IMG/VR virus record: IMGVR_UViG_3300020471_000352
Coordinates: 1-45,089 of that record
Direction: 5' to 3' (one strand)
Length of the DNA stretch: 45,089 nt
From: a virus
Shown: piece after piece, positions 25,897 to 31,243 of the stretch
Layout: every line of letters starts with the position of its first letter
Position numbering within the stretch: the stretch's first letter is position 1
Notes under the pieces: generated by a model
What the model saw: the letters and a program-made list of their open reading frames with translations, nothing else
What the model was told of the DNA's origin: nothing
The model's database searches: none
Program-made: the position numbers and the translations under genes

Positions 25897-25930
25897 AATA
25901 GACTTTAAAGATCTATCAGTCTCGTGAATA
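25897..25930. repeat. Repeat unit B: short stem plus TCAGTCTCGTGAAT
   Basis: ATAGA and TCTAT arms surround TTTAAA, and the same 14-mer as unit A follows, 96 bases further on. The arm sequences differ from those of unit A, while the 14-mer is unchanged. Confidence 0.55.
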
Positions 25931-25948
25931 CTGGTTACCAGACTCAAA

Positions 25949-25964
25949 AGATCTTCAAAGATCT
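25949..25964. repeat. Inverted repeat AGATCTT-CA-AAGATCT
   Basis: Two perfect 7-bp arms with a 2-base centre. It shares GATCTTCAAAG with unit A (25805-25815), so it is a third, partial member of the iterated set. Confidence 0.6.
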
Positions 25965-26062
25965 ATCAAAATATATTGATATTTCTAAAAACTCTATAAA
26001 CTCAGAAGCTTATAAAATAAAAGCATACCTTACCAAGGGGATCACAGAGCACTTTAGTGATC

Positions 26063-26214
26063 AATTTTTAACCACTTCAATTACTCAGAAGGCCTCTAAA
26101 ACTCGCCACAATGGACGATCTATTTTAAAAGGCCTTACCCTTACTTTTAAAACTGTCTCGCCCTCGCGCTCTCCTGAGATTCTCAGCGATGTTACTGGTT
26201 AATTTTTAACCACT
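26063..26214. repeat. Direct repeat AATTTTTAACCACT (two copies) and nearby palindromes
   Basis: AATTTTTAACCACT occurs at 26063-26076 and 26201-26214. The second copy lies in an inverted repeat (GGTTAA/TTAACC, 26197-26211). CTGAGA-T-TCTCAG at 26174-26186 is another odd-centred palindrome, sharing the AGATTCT centre of the 17-bp early-gene palindrome. Confidence 0.55.
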
Positions 26215-26272
26215 AAAAACACTGATTTCAGACTTGGCACACTTATTGCTAATGCAAATACCATGCCAACAG

Positions 26273-26299
26273 ACCTAAAAATTATTTTCTTTTTTAGGT
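26273..26299. repeat. AT-rich inverted repeat ACCTAAAAA/TTTTTAGGT
   Basis: Nine-base perfect arms with a 9-base loop, about 75 bases upstream of the first early gene. It could be a weak terminator/attenuator or a duplex-unwinding element. Confidence 0.55.
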
Positions 26300-26376
26300 A
26301 ATATTTTATATACTTTTAAATCTAGGTATGCATAATAGGTGTTGTGGTATTTCATTAATTATATAGGAGATCAATC

Positions 26377-26856
26377 ATGACATCGCTAGCTGAGTTTGAC
26401 CGCGCCCGCGGCCACGCCATTATAGAATCTATAAGGCGTCATAAAGCGGAGGGCGATCAAATCGGCACCTCCGAACAGGAGTATCTGAAAGCGGGCTTTG
26501 CTCTGTTTTTACAAGAGGATACTTCTAAGGATGCGGAAGCGGTACTGGTAGAATATTGGATGCTGAACATTGAGGGTGAGAACGCTATACGGACTGATAA
26601 CCAGATCCGTGCGGCATTCTCTAAGGCCTCAGAAGATTTCCACGATCAAACCGGCGGCTCTAATATCGTCGTAAAAGATGGGAAATTAGTTCTAGCCCAA
26701 CAACGCGCCAAACGCGTTCGCCCGTTTGAGAAGGTGTCAAAAGACGTCCGCAAGTCTCTGCCTAAGCTATCGGCGGCGGCGGAGAAACGGATCTCTAAAG
26801 CTACTCTGGTTGCATTGCAAGCTGAGTTAAAGGCCATCGCCAAAAAGTCTAAGTGA
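26377..26856 (+). CDS. First early gene, unknown basic protein (159 aa)
   Basis: AGGAG at suitable spacing precedes ATG 26377. The 159-residue product is helical and has a Lys/Arg-rich C-terminal third (QQRAKRVRPFEKVSKDVRKSL ... AELKAIAKKSK), suggesting nucleic-acid binding. Codons are richer in G and C (CGC, GCG) than in the replication genes. A 16/17 match to the early-gene palindrome lies inside the coding sequence (26419-26435, encoding IIESIR). A strong terminator follows the stop. Position suggests an early host-takeover protein; no family recognised. Confidence 0.75.
   Translation: MTSLAEFDRARGHAIIESIRRHKAEGDQIGTSEQEYLKAGFALFLQEDTSKDAEAVLVEYWMLNIEGENAIRTDNQIRAAFSKASEDFHDQTGGSNIVVKDGKLVLAQQRAKRVRPFEKVSKDVRKSLPKLSAAAEKRISKATLVALQAELKAIAKKSK
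26419..26435 (+). repeat. 17-bp palindrome, near-perfect copy inside a gene
   Basis: ATTATAGAATCTATAAG differs from the consensus CTTATAGA(A/T)TCTATAAG only at the first base. It is translated in frame in the first early gene. Confidence 0.7.
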
Positions 26857-26863
26857 CTACCGC

Positions 26864-26887
26864 GCCCTCGCAAGAGGGCTTTTCTTA
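26864..26887 (+). terminator. Intrinsic terminator after first early gene
   Basis: GCCCTC-gcaa-GAGGGC stem-loop followed by TTTTCTT, 8 bases after the stop. The 17-bp palindrome begins inside the T-run. Confidence 0.9.
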
Positions 26888-26900
26888 TAGATTCTATAAG
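26884..26900 (+). repeat. 17-bp palindrome, exact copy 1
   Basis: CTTATAGATTCTATAAG. It is directly abutted by a degenerate second copy at 26901-26917 (14 of 17 positions match). Both lie upstream of the 55-residue gene at 26935. Confidence 0.9.
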
Positions 26901-26917
26901 CTTATGGGATCTATACG
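26901..26917 (+). repeat. 17-bp palindrome, degenerate tandem copy
   Basis: CTTATGGGATCTATACG, 14/17 to consensus, immediately after exact copy 1. It looks like a decaying duplicate. Confidence 0.6.
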
Positions 26918-26934
26918 AAAGGAGGTTGTTTGCT

Positions 26935-27102
26935 ATGAAAAAATCAGACCGCGCCCATGTTGCGCGCAAGCTAGGTTATCGCACCGTTAACCTATCGCGC
27001 CCCGTTCAGGCTTCACAGTCCAAGCGGGTAGGCGGTAGACTCAAGCGGGTACGTATTGAATTTGTAGATCCTGATACCTATTTGTCGGGTCTGTGGGATT
27101 AG
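26935..27102 (+). CDS. Small basic early protein (55 aa)
   Basis: A strong AAAGGAGG ribosome-binding site precedes ATG 26935. The 55-residue product is Arg/Lys/Ser-rich (begins MKKSDRAHVARKLGYRTVNL, ends DTYLSGLWD). The TAG stop is followed at once by the next palindrome copy. Likely nucleic-acid or host-protein binding; function unknown. Confidence 0.65.
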   Translation: MKKSDRAHVARKLGYRTVNLSRPVQASQSKRVGGRLKRVRIEFVDPDTYLSGLWD

Positions 27103-27119
27103 CTTATAGATTCTATAAG
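27103..27119 (+). repeat. 17-bp palindrome, exact copy 2
   Basis: CTTATAGATTCTATAAG begins directly after a stop codon. Its last bases AAG plus GGG form the ribosome-binding site of the 39-residue gene; 8 bases separate the repeat from ATG 27128. Confidence 0.92.
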
Positions 27120-27127
27120 GGGATCAT

Positions 27128-27247
27128 ATGAAACATAATCCTGTCGCTAAATATGCGCGGCGGGTAAACCGTCATGCTGTCCACCGTGATCGTAAAAAGG
27201 ATTCGCGGCGGGTTCGCTGTGTCAAACATAAAGGCAAGGGCTTATAG
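27128..27247 (+). CDS. Tiny Arg/Lys-rich protein ending inside a palindrome (39 aa)
   Basis: The 39-residue product (begins MKHNPVAKYARRVNRHAVHR) is extremely basic. Its last codons, GGC TTA TAG, are read from the left arm of the next palindrome copy, so the stop codon is supplied by the repeat. The ribosome-binding site is supplied by the preceding copy. An RNA- or DNA-binding peptide is plausible. Confidence 0.6.
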   Translation: MKHNPVAKYARRVNRHAVHRDRKKDSRRVRCVKHKGKGL

Positions 27248-27257
27248 ATTCTATAAG
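27241..27257 (+). repeat. 17-bp palindrome, exact copy 3
   Basis: CTTATAGATTCTATAAG. It contains the TAG stop (27245-27247) of the 39-residue gene and is followed after 2 bases by another exact copy. Confidence 0.92.
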
Positions 27258-27259
27258 GG

Positions 27260-27276
27260 CTTATAGATTCTATAAG
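27260..27276 (+). repeat. 17-bp palindrome, exact copy 4
   Basis: Second of a tandem pair (GG between copies), shortly before the terminator at 27285. Confidence 0.92.
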
Positions 27277-27284
27277 AAATTTAC

Positions 27285-27306
27285 AGGGGCTTCGGCCCCT
27301 TTTTTG
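27285..27306 (+). terminator. Intrinsic terminator
   Basis: AGGGGC-TTCG-GCCCCT with a UUCG tetraloop followed by six T. It separates the basic-peptide genes from the membrane-protein gene. Confidence 0.92.
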
Positions 27307-27318
27307 TGGAGAAAAATC

Positions 27319-27552
27319 ATGCTCTGGTTTTTAAAGATAGCGCACTTTTTGCTGGTTTGTTTAGGGTCAGCGACTGCCGTGTATTGTGTCCTATTGGATT
27401 CAATGTTAGGCATAAGCTTTTGTATTCTCTGCGTTTTTGGTTCTGGTTATTGTCTGCACTATCTTACTCAGATAGAGGTACGGCAGGCTCAAGAAAAGTA
27501 TTTTTCTATTGGGCTTGAAGTATATGAGCAGGCTTGTGATATTAAAAAGTAG
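27319..27552 (+). CDS. Small two-TM membrane protein (77 aa)
   Basis: The start is placed at ATG 27319, preceded by GGAG at normal spacing. Two hydrophobic segments (about residues 3-24 and 30-47, Cys-rich) are followed by a charged tail (IEVRQAQEKYFSIGLEVYEQ). Early phage membrane proteins may affect superinfection or membrane processes; that is only a possibility here. Confidence 0.65.
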   Translation: MLWFLKIAHFLLVCLGSATAVYCVLLDSMLGISFCILCVFGSGYCLHYLTQIEVRQAQEKYFSIGLEVYEQACDIKK

Positions 27553-27561
27553 TTTTATTAG

Positions 27562-27578
27562 CTTATAGAATCTATAAG
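27562..27578 (+). repeat. 17-bp palindrome, exact copy 5
   Basis: CTTATAGAATCTATAAG followed by GAG, forming the AAGGAG site for the 57-residue gene; 8 bases to ATG 27587. Confidence 0.92.
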
Positions 27579-27586
27579 GAGATTTT

Positions 27587-27760
27587 ATGGAATTTCATAT
27601 TGAATATTGGGAGCAGTCTACCGCATTTGGCTCATCTTGGTTTTTGGATAGCACGTTTTTAGATTTGGGTGAAGCCCAAAAAGTGTTTGAAAAAAATGTG
27701 GCTGAGTTTGATAATTTGACTTGGCGAATGATAGTGGTGCTGAACGCTCACGGCTTATAG
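27587..27760 (+). CDS. Small unknown early protein ending inside a palindrome (57 aa)
   Basis: The 57-residue product starts MEFHIEYWEQSTAFGSSWF and is a compact mix of aromatic and acidic residues. As in the 39-residue gene, the last codons GGC TTA TAG come from the left arm of the following palindrome. 'FLDLGEAQKVFEKNV' suggests a helix pairing with a beta-sheet. No family recognised. Confidence 0.65.
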   Translation: MEFHIEYWEQSTAFGSSWFLDSTFLDLGEAQKVFEKNVAEFDNLTWRMIVVLNAHGL

Positions 27761-27770
27761 AATCTATAAG
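27754..27770 (+). repeat. 17-bp palindrome, exact copy 6
   Basis: CTTATAGAATCTATAAG. The left arm holds the TAG stop of the previous gene and the right arm starts the AAGGAG site of the next, whose ATG is at 27780. Confidence 0.93.
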
Positions 27771-27779
27771 GAGATTCAA

Positions 27780-28034
27780 ATGATTGAAACATTGTACGTA
27801 ATTCAACACTTTGACAACAACGATTGGGTTGTTAATGATGTGAAATCAATTCGTGGTGAGAGAAGCGAATATCACAAAAGAGAAATAGCACGGATAGCAT
27901 CTCAAGGATACTTTGATGCTGTTCAGTGGGATATCAATAGGCCTGTTCGTTTGTTGCAAATTAACAGAGATGCTGACGGCAACACAACTAGTGAAATCGT
28001 TCTCTGCCAACACTCTGTATTTGTAATGGTGTGA
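27780..28034 (+). CDS. Small unknown early protein (84 aa)
   Basis: The 84-residue product starts MIETLYVIQHFDNNDWVVND and contains RREIARI-like basic helix (KREIARIASQGYFDAVQWD) and a beta-rich C-terminus. The stop TGA falls 3 bases before the next palindrome. No motif known to me; part of the palindrome-punctuated early series. Confidence 0.7.
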   Translation: MIETLYVIQHFDNNDWVVNDVKSIRGERSEYHKREIARIASQGYFDAVQWDINRPVRLLQINRDADGNTTSEIVLCQHSVFVMV

Positions 28035-28037
28035 TAG

Positions 28038-28054
28038 CTTATAGAATCTATAAG
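28038..28054 (+). repeat. 17-bp palindrome, exact copy 7
   Basis: CTTATAGAATCTATAAG + GAG gives the AAGGAG site for the 31-residue gene (ATG 28065, 10 bases downstream). Confidence 0.92.
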
Positions 28055-28064
28055 GAGATTCAAA

Positions 28065-28160
28065 ATGGAAGAGACAGAAATAGTTTTAGAGGCCGATGAT
28101 GCTGTCGAGCAGTATGATGACATTGATCCTGAATCACCTCTTGACTTTAATGAAAATTAA
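28065..28160 (+). CDS. Tiny acidic protein (31 aa)
   Basis: A 31-residue, highly acidic peptide (begins MEETEIVLEADDAVEQYDD). It has an ideal palindrome-linked ribosome-binding site and is bracketed by two palindrome copies. Acidic mini-proteins of phages can mimic DNA or inhibit host enzymes; that is speculation here. Confidence 0.55.
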   Translation: MEETEIVLEADDAVEQYDDIDPESPLDFNEN

Positions 28161-28175
28161 TATAGTATTTCAGGT

Positions 28176-28201
28176 GGCTTATAGATTCTATAAGCCTTTT
28201 T
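28176..28201 (+). terminator. Palindrome copy acting as an intrinsic terminator
   Basis: Exact copy 8 (28178-28194) is extended by GG and CC to 10-bp arms and followed by TTTTT. This is the sequence layout of an intrinsic terminator, although the stem is AT-rich. Confidence 0.6.
28178..28194 (+). repeat. 17-bp palindrome, exact copy 8
   Basis: CTTATAGATTCTATAAG followed by CC and a T-run instead of a ribosome-binding site. It lies 35 bases before the DUF932-like gene. Confidence 0.92.
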
Positions 28202-28229
28202 CGTAGTAAAACCAACCAAGGAGACAGTG

Positions 28230-29174
28230 ATGTCTAATGTACTTTCTATGTTCCAAAGGCCTACGCCTTCAGTGTTTGACTCAGGCTACGGCGATGCTGA
28301 CTTTGATGTAGCGTCAGTCCCTCTCATGTACTTTAATGAAGACGGTGAATGGCACCCCTCATCAAAGGTTGCAGTAGTTCGCACTGATACCATGCAAGAG
28401 CTAGGTGTGCATGGTCACAACTACAAGCCTGTTGCACCTAAAGAGCTTATCCAAGCCCAACGCGATATCATCATGCGTAGCGACTTGGAAACGGGTGGAC
28501 TGACTGAGCGCATTGATACGGCGTACAACGGTGCGGCTACGTTTGTGCGATACAGACTGCCAGAGCATACTTACACTACGCCTGACGGTGATACGGCTTG
28601 CCTGACTTTGCTGGGTGTGACTTCGCTCAATAGTACCTTCTCTTTTATTATGTCTGCTGGTGCTCATCAATCCGCTTGCTTCAATGGGCAAGTATTTGTT
28701 GGTGGAGCGGCGGCTTTGTTCAAGGCTCGACACACTAAGAATCTTGATATCAAAGCGGCCTCTAGATCTATTACAAAAGCTCTAGATGTTTTCCAGAGTG
28801 AGCAGGAGCTATGGGCTGAAATGTATCGGACTCAAGTAACCCGGAAGCAAGTGATGTTTATTTTAGCAGAGGCCGCTGGGTGTCTTGACTTAGTACGTGC
28901 CACAGTTAATGAAAGTGGTGCGTCTTGGTCAGCGGTGTTTGATAATCTGCCGCGAATCAATAGTACATTAACTTATCTGGCTAAAGCTTGGAACGAATAT
29001 TCTGGTAAGATAGGTTACAACCAGTGGGCTGTTTACAATACGCTCACAGATTGGTCTACTCATGCTCCAGCGGCTACCAAAAAGACTCAGGCCAACATTG
29101 CCTCAGTTAATCACAAGCGCCAAGAAATTGTTCGCAACGTGTGTAACTCTGATGTCTTCCGTATCGCGGCCTGA
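28230..29174 (+). CDS. DUF932-family phage/plasmid protein (314 aa)
   Basis: AAGGAG at 28218-28223 favours ATG 28230 over the in-frame GTG three bases upstream. The body (VRTDTMQELGVHGHNYKPV, TLLGVTSLNSTFSF, HQSACFNGQVFVGG, ARHTKNLDIKAASRSITKAL) fits DUF932, a family widespread in phages and plasmids and of uncertain biochemical role. It is the largest early gene and is probably highly expressed. The next small gene overlaps its end. Confidence 0.78.
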   Translation: MSNVLSMFQRPTPSVFDSGYGDADFDVASVPLMYFNEDGEWHPSSKVAVVRTDTMQELGVHGHNYKPVAPKELIQAQRDIIMRSDLETGGLTERIDTAYNGAATFVRYRLPEHTYTTPDGDTACLTLLGVTSLNSTFSFIMSAGAHQSACFNGQVFVGGAAALFKARHTKNLDIKAASRSITKALDVFQSEQELWAEMYRTQVTRKQVMFILAEAAGCLDLVRATVNESGASWSAVFDNLPRINSTLTYLAKAWNEYSGKIGYNQWAVYNTLTDWSTHAPAATKKTQANIASVNHKRQEIVRNVCNSDVFRIAA

Positions 29175-29325
29175 TAATGTTGATATTGAATCTCTTGTTC
29201 AGCTTTATATTTATATTAGGCCTAATCCTGATTATTCAGGGCTGGCTCAAAAGCTGAGAGACTTGCACTTCACAGAGTCTGAGATCTTCAACGTCCTTCA
29301 CAGAGTGCGTGAAGGTTATTACTAA
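29152..29325 (+). CDS. Small unknown protein overlapping DUF932 gene (57 aa)
   Basis: I place the start at ATG 29152, overlapping the DUF932 gene by 23 bases; the frame is open further upstream but inside that gene. The product (begins MSSVSRPDNVDIESLVQLYI, ends IFNVLHRVREGYY) looks helical and folded. No clear ribosome-binding site is seen, so the start is uncertain. Confidence 0.5.
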   Translation: MSSVSRPDNVDIESLVQLYIYIRPNPDYSGLAQKLRDLHFTESEIFNVLHRVREGYY

Positions 29326-29327
29326 TC

Positions 29328-29352
29328 AAGGCCCTTCGGGGCCTTTTCTTTT
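29328..29352 (+). terminator. Intrinsic terminator
   Basis: AAGGCCC-TTCG-GGGCCTT then TTCTTTT, just after the 57-residue gene and one base before the next palindrome copy. Terminator plus palindrome repeats the arrangement at 26864-26900. Confidence 0.92.
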
Positions 29353-29353
29353 G

Positions 29354-29370
29354 CTTATAGATTCTATAAG
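29354..29370 (+). repeat. 17-bp palindrome, exact copy 9
   Basis: CTTATAGATTCTATAAG + GGG provides the ribosome-binding site of the gene at 29381 (10 bases away). Confidence 0.92.
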
Positions 29371-29380
29371 GGGAAATAAA

Positions 29381-29590
29381 ATGGAAGTAGATTTTGTGCC
29401 TAACGGCCCAGCAAGTGACTTCGACATAGCAATGATTGCATTTAATTTTGTAGATCATTTTGTTATTTGGCAGACTAACAATGAAGAATATATTTTGAAC
29501 GGACGGCCTGAAAAAATGGAGATAGCTTTACGCCGCTTGTTAACTGAGTTTAGAGATCAAGGAAACATTAATGAAGCAGAAACAGAATAA
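29381..29590 (+). CDS. Small acidic unknown protein (69 aa)
   Basis: The start at ATG 29381 is chosen from the palindrome-linked AAGGGG site; the frame is open upstream through the palindrome. The 69-residue product starts MEVDFVPNGPASDFDIAMIA and is acidic. It overlaps the next gene by 20 bases. No family recognised. Confidence 0.65.
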   Translation: MEVDFVPNGPASDFDIAMIAFNFVDHFVIWQTNNEEYILNGRPEKMEIALRRLLTEFRDQGNINEAETE

Positions 29591-29783
29591 AGAGCCGGTG
29601 ATAAATACGGATAGGCTAGTCAGGTCAGCAATGAATGACGAGGACTACTGCTCTTTTATTCTGGACTGCCTGCACAATGAACAAAGCGAGTGGTCTATGG
29701 ATCAGCTAATGAAATTCTGGATTGATGCATCTTATTCAGATGACACTGTTGAAGAATGGATAAACCGAAATAGGAGAAAGTAA
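29571..29783 (+). CDS. Small unknown protein (70 aa)
   Basis: The 70-residue product starts MKQKQNKEPVINTDRLVRSA and contains DEDYCSFILDCL and WSMDQLMKFWIDASYSDDTVEEW, consistent with a small helical bundle. AAGGAA precedes the ATG. It overlaps the preceding gene by 20 bases and is separated from the next ATG by 1 base. Confidence 0.65.
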   Translation: MKQKQNKEPVINTDRLVRSAMNDEDYCSFILDCLHNEQSEWSMDQLMKFWIDASYSDDTVEEWINRNRRK

Positions 29784-29784
29784 T

Positions 29785-29997
29785 ATGTACTACGTAACAA
29801 CGCGCAAACATGGTGATATGATGATATGGCAACACGTAAAAAAACTACGTAGCTTTAAGGCTACAGACGGTGTTGAATATCTCATAGCTAAAAACAAAAA
29901 AGAAATGAATATAGAAATGGGTACTTCATTGCCAATTTATATAGGCAAGAACGGGAAGCTGAAGAAGACAACCAGCTATGCAGTTTATTTATTTTAG
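29785..29997 (+). CDS. Small basic unknown protein (70 aa)
   Basis: AGGAG lies at good spacing before ATG 29785. The 70-residue product (begins MYYVTTRKHGDMMIWQHVKK) is basic and beta-rich with a short hydrophobic end (TSYAVYLF). No motif recognised. Confidence 0.65.
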   Translation: MYYVTTRKHGDMMIWQHVKKLRSFKATDGVEYLIAKNKKEMNIEMGTSLPIYIGKNGKLKKTTSYAVYLF

Positions 29998-30008
29998 GAG
30001 ATAGTTAA

Positions 30009-30188
30009 ATGAAAATTAAAATAGCCCTGTATTTTGACACCTTTGAACAGGCGGCGGAGCAGGGATACTTTGATGCCCAACGGGACAATAAAACTGAACG
30101 ATGGTGCAAAGAGTTTGAAGTAAATTATTGCTCTGATTATTATATTGAAGATGGTGATGGGTGGCAAATGGGGAGTCAGGAGATATGA
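30009..30188 (+). CDS. Small unknown protein (59 aa)
   Basis: AGGAG precedes ATG 30009. The 59-residue product starts MKIKIALYFDTFEQAAEQGY and ends DGDGWQMGSQEI; it is acidic. Its TGA overlaps the next ATG (ATGA), indicating coupled translation. Function unknown. Confidence 0.65.
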   Translation: MKIKIALYFDTFEQAAEQGYFDAQRDNKTERWCKEFEVNYCSDYYIEDGDGWQMGSQEI

Positions 30189-30583
30189 GTATGTTGTGGA
30201 AGAATGAGTGCCATCACCCAGAAGAAAACTATTTGTTTTCTATGGAGATTGAGGGCGAGAACTATGACGTTTGGGTAGTGCAAAAAGATGATCAGAAGTT
30301 TTACAAAGGCCACTATGAGTTTTGTTTGCGCTATGGCAATGAAGACCACGAGTATAAAAGTAGTTGGTGTTGTGCATGGATTGAGCGTAGTATTTGTTTT
30401 CATTCTAGATTTGCGGATGACAACGAACAATCTGCAAAGGATCGTGACCAATTCATTGAACTCAAAAGACGCTTGCAGGATGCAGGCTTCTGGGATCTGG
30501 AATGGAATTTAGATAGTGAAATCAGAGACTTGCGAGTTGATGTTGAACAATACAATGACTCGCCCCGCTTCAAAAGAGTATAG
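30185..30583 (+). CDS. Unknown acidic protein (132 aa)
   Basis: The start is set at ATG 30185, which overlaps the preceding TGA (ATGA); ATG 30191 has somewhat better ribosome-binding-site spacing and is an alternative. The product has several Cys, Trp and His residues (NECHHPEENYLFSMEIEGENYDVWVV, and SSWCCAWIERSICFHSRF), but no zinc motif I can name. It ends at TAG immediately before palindrome copy 10. Confidence 0.65.
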   Translation: MSMLWKNECHHPEENYLFSMEIEGENYDVWVVQKDDQKFYKGHYEFCLRYGNEDHEYKSSWCCAWIERSICFHSRFADDNEQSAKDRDQFIELKRRLQDAGFWDLEWNLDSEIRDLRVDVEQYNDSPRFKRV

Positions 30584-30600
30584 CTTATAGAATCTATAAG
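30584..30600 (+). repeat. 17-bp palindrome, exact copy 10
   Basis: CTTATAGAATCTATAAG + GGG starts directly after a stop codon and forms the ribosome-binding site of the HhH-type gene (ATG 30609). It is the last exact copy in the window. Confidence 0.92.
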
Positions 30601-30608
30601 GGGATCTT

Positions 30609-31223
30609 ATGTATAACATTCATGCAAAAGCTGTGCAAGATTACTCTAGATTATCTAGTGACAATCTTTCGGATGTGATTCTGATGGTGGTACTGAGTAT
30701 CCAACAGCCTTGGTACTCTGTAGGTGACCAGCTAAAAGATGTAAAGCGGTGGGGCATTGGCTCTAAATTTATTTGGGGCAACAAAATTAAAACGTACAAC
30801 TTCCTCATGTCCCGCAAAGATTTTATTTATTCACAGTATCTGGCAGTGCTCAACTCATCTAAGTCTGACGATGATAAGGCGTTGTCTCTTATGAACGTGT
30901 TCCTTCAGATCGACGGGCTTGGTCTAGCTAAGGCTGGCTTTGTCTGCCAGCTAACTGCTGGGCTAGTCGGTTGCATTGATGTGCATAACATTCGGATGTA
31001 CAATATCCCTAAGAAGGACTTGGCATTCTCTAAGTCTATTAAGTCTAAGGCATTGAAGGATAAGAAGATTTCTAATTATATATCTGTCTGCCACACCATT
31101 GGCACAGAGAGTTTATGGGACACTTGGTGCTGTTCACTGGCTACCAAGACCAAAAGGTTTGAGGATGGTTTTCATGTATCAAAAGTACATTATGACTTTC
31201 TTCAAGATGCGGTAAACATTTAA
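30609..31223 (+). CDS. Helix-hairpin-helix, DNA-glycosylase-like protein (204 aa)
   Basis: Residues 101-111 (IDGLGLAKAGF) form a helix-hairpin-helix loop like the LPGVGxKTA of endonuclease III-type glycosylases. GCIDVHNIRMY (121-131) mirrors the following 'VDTHVxR' segment, placing Asp124 at the catalytic aspartate position. No iron-sulfur Cys cluster is evident. It may excise or recognise modified bases in host or phage DNA. The catalytic lysine of bifunctional enzymes is not visible at the usual place, so it could bind DNA without cutting. Confidence 0.55.
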   Translation: MYNIHAKAVQDYSRLSSDNLSDVILMVVLSIQQPWYSVGDQLKDVKRWGIGSKFIWGNKIKTYNFLMSRKDFIYSQYLAVLNSSKSDDDKALSLMNVFLQIDGLGLAKAGFVCQLTAGLVGCIDVHNIRMYNIPKKDLAFSKSIKSKALKDKKISNYISVCHTIGTESLWDTWCCSLATKTKRFEDGFHVSKVHYDFLQDAVNI

Positions 31224-31243
31224 CTAACTAACGGAGAACTATC

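Larger units (their letters stand above)
25559..26376. other. Central intergenic control region, candidate origin
   Basis: 818 bases between divergent gene sets contain two consensus promoters, iterated direct repeats, several inverted repeats and AT-rich runs, but no gene I trust. A 92-codon frame at 25924-26202 overlaps the repeats, lacks a ribosome-binding site and reads like translated non-coding sequence. The density of repeats, the AT content and the divergent position make this the best candidate for a replication origin or early regulatory switch; that is inference. Confidence 0.6.

Noticed and set aside
25924-26202. 92-codon frame in the central intergenic region
   Set aside because: It lacks a ribosome-binding site, begins inside a repeated 14-mer and covers several direct and inverted repeats; the composition looks non-coding.
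26884-30600. CRISPR array interpretation of the 17-bp repeats
   Set aside because: Spacing is irregular and the intervals contain genes with start signals; there are no uniform spacers and no cas operon (the Cas4-like nuclease is a phage exonuclease).
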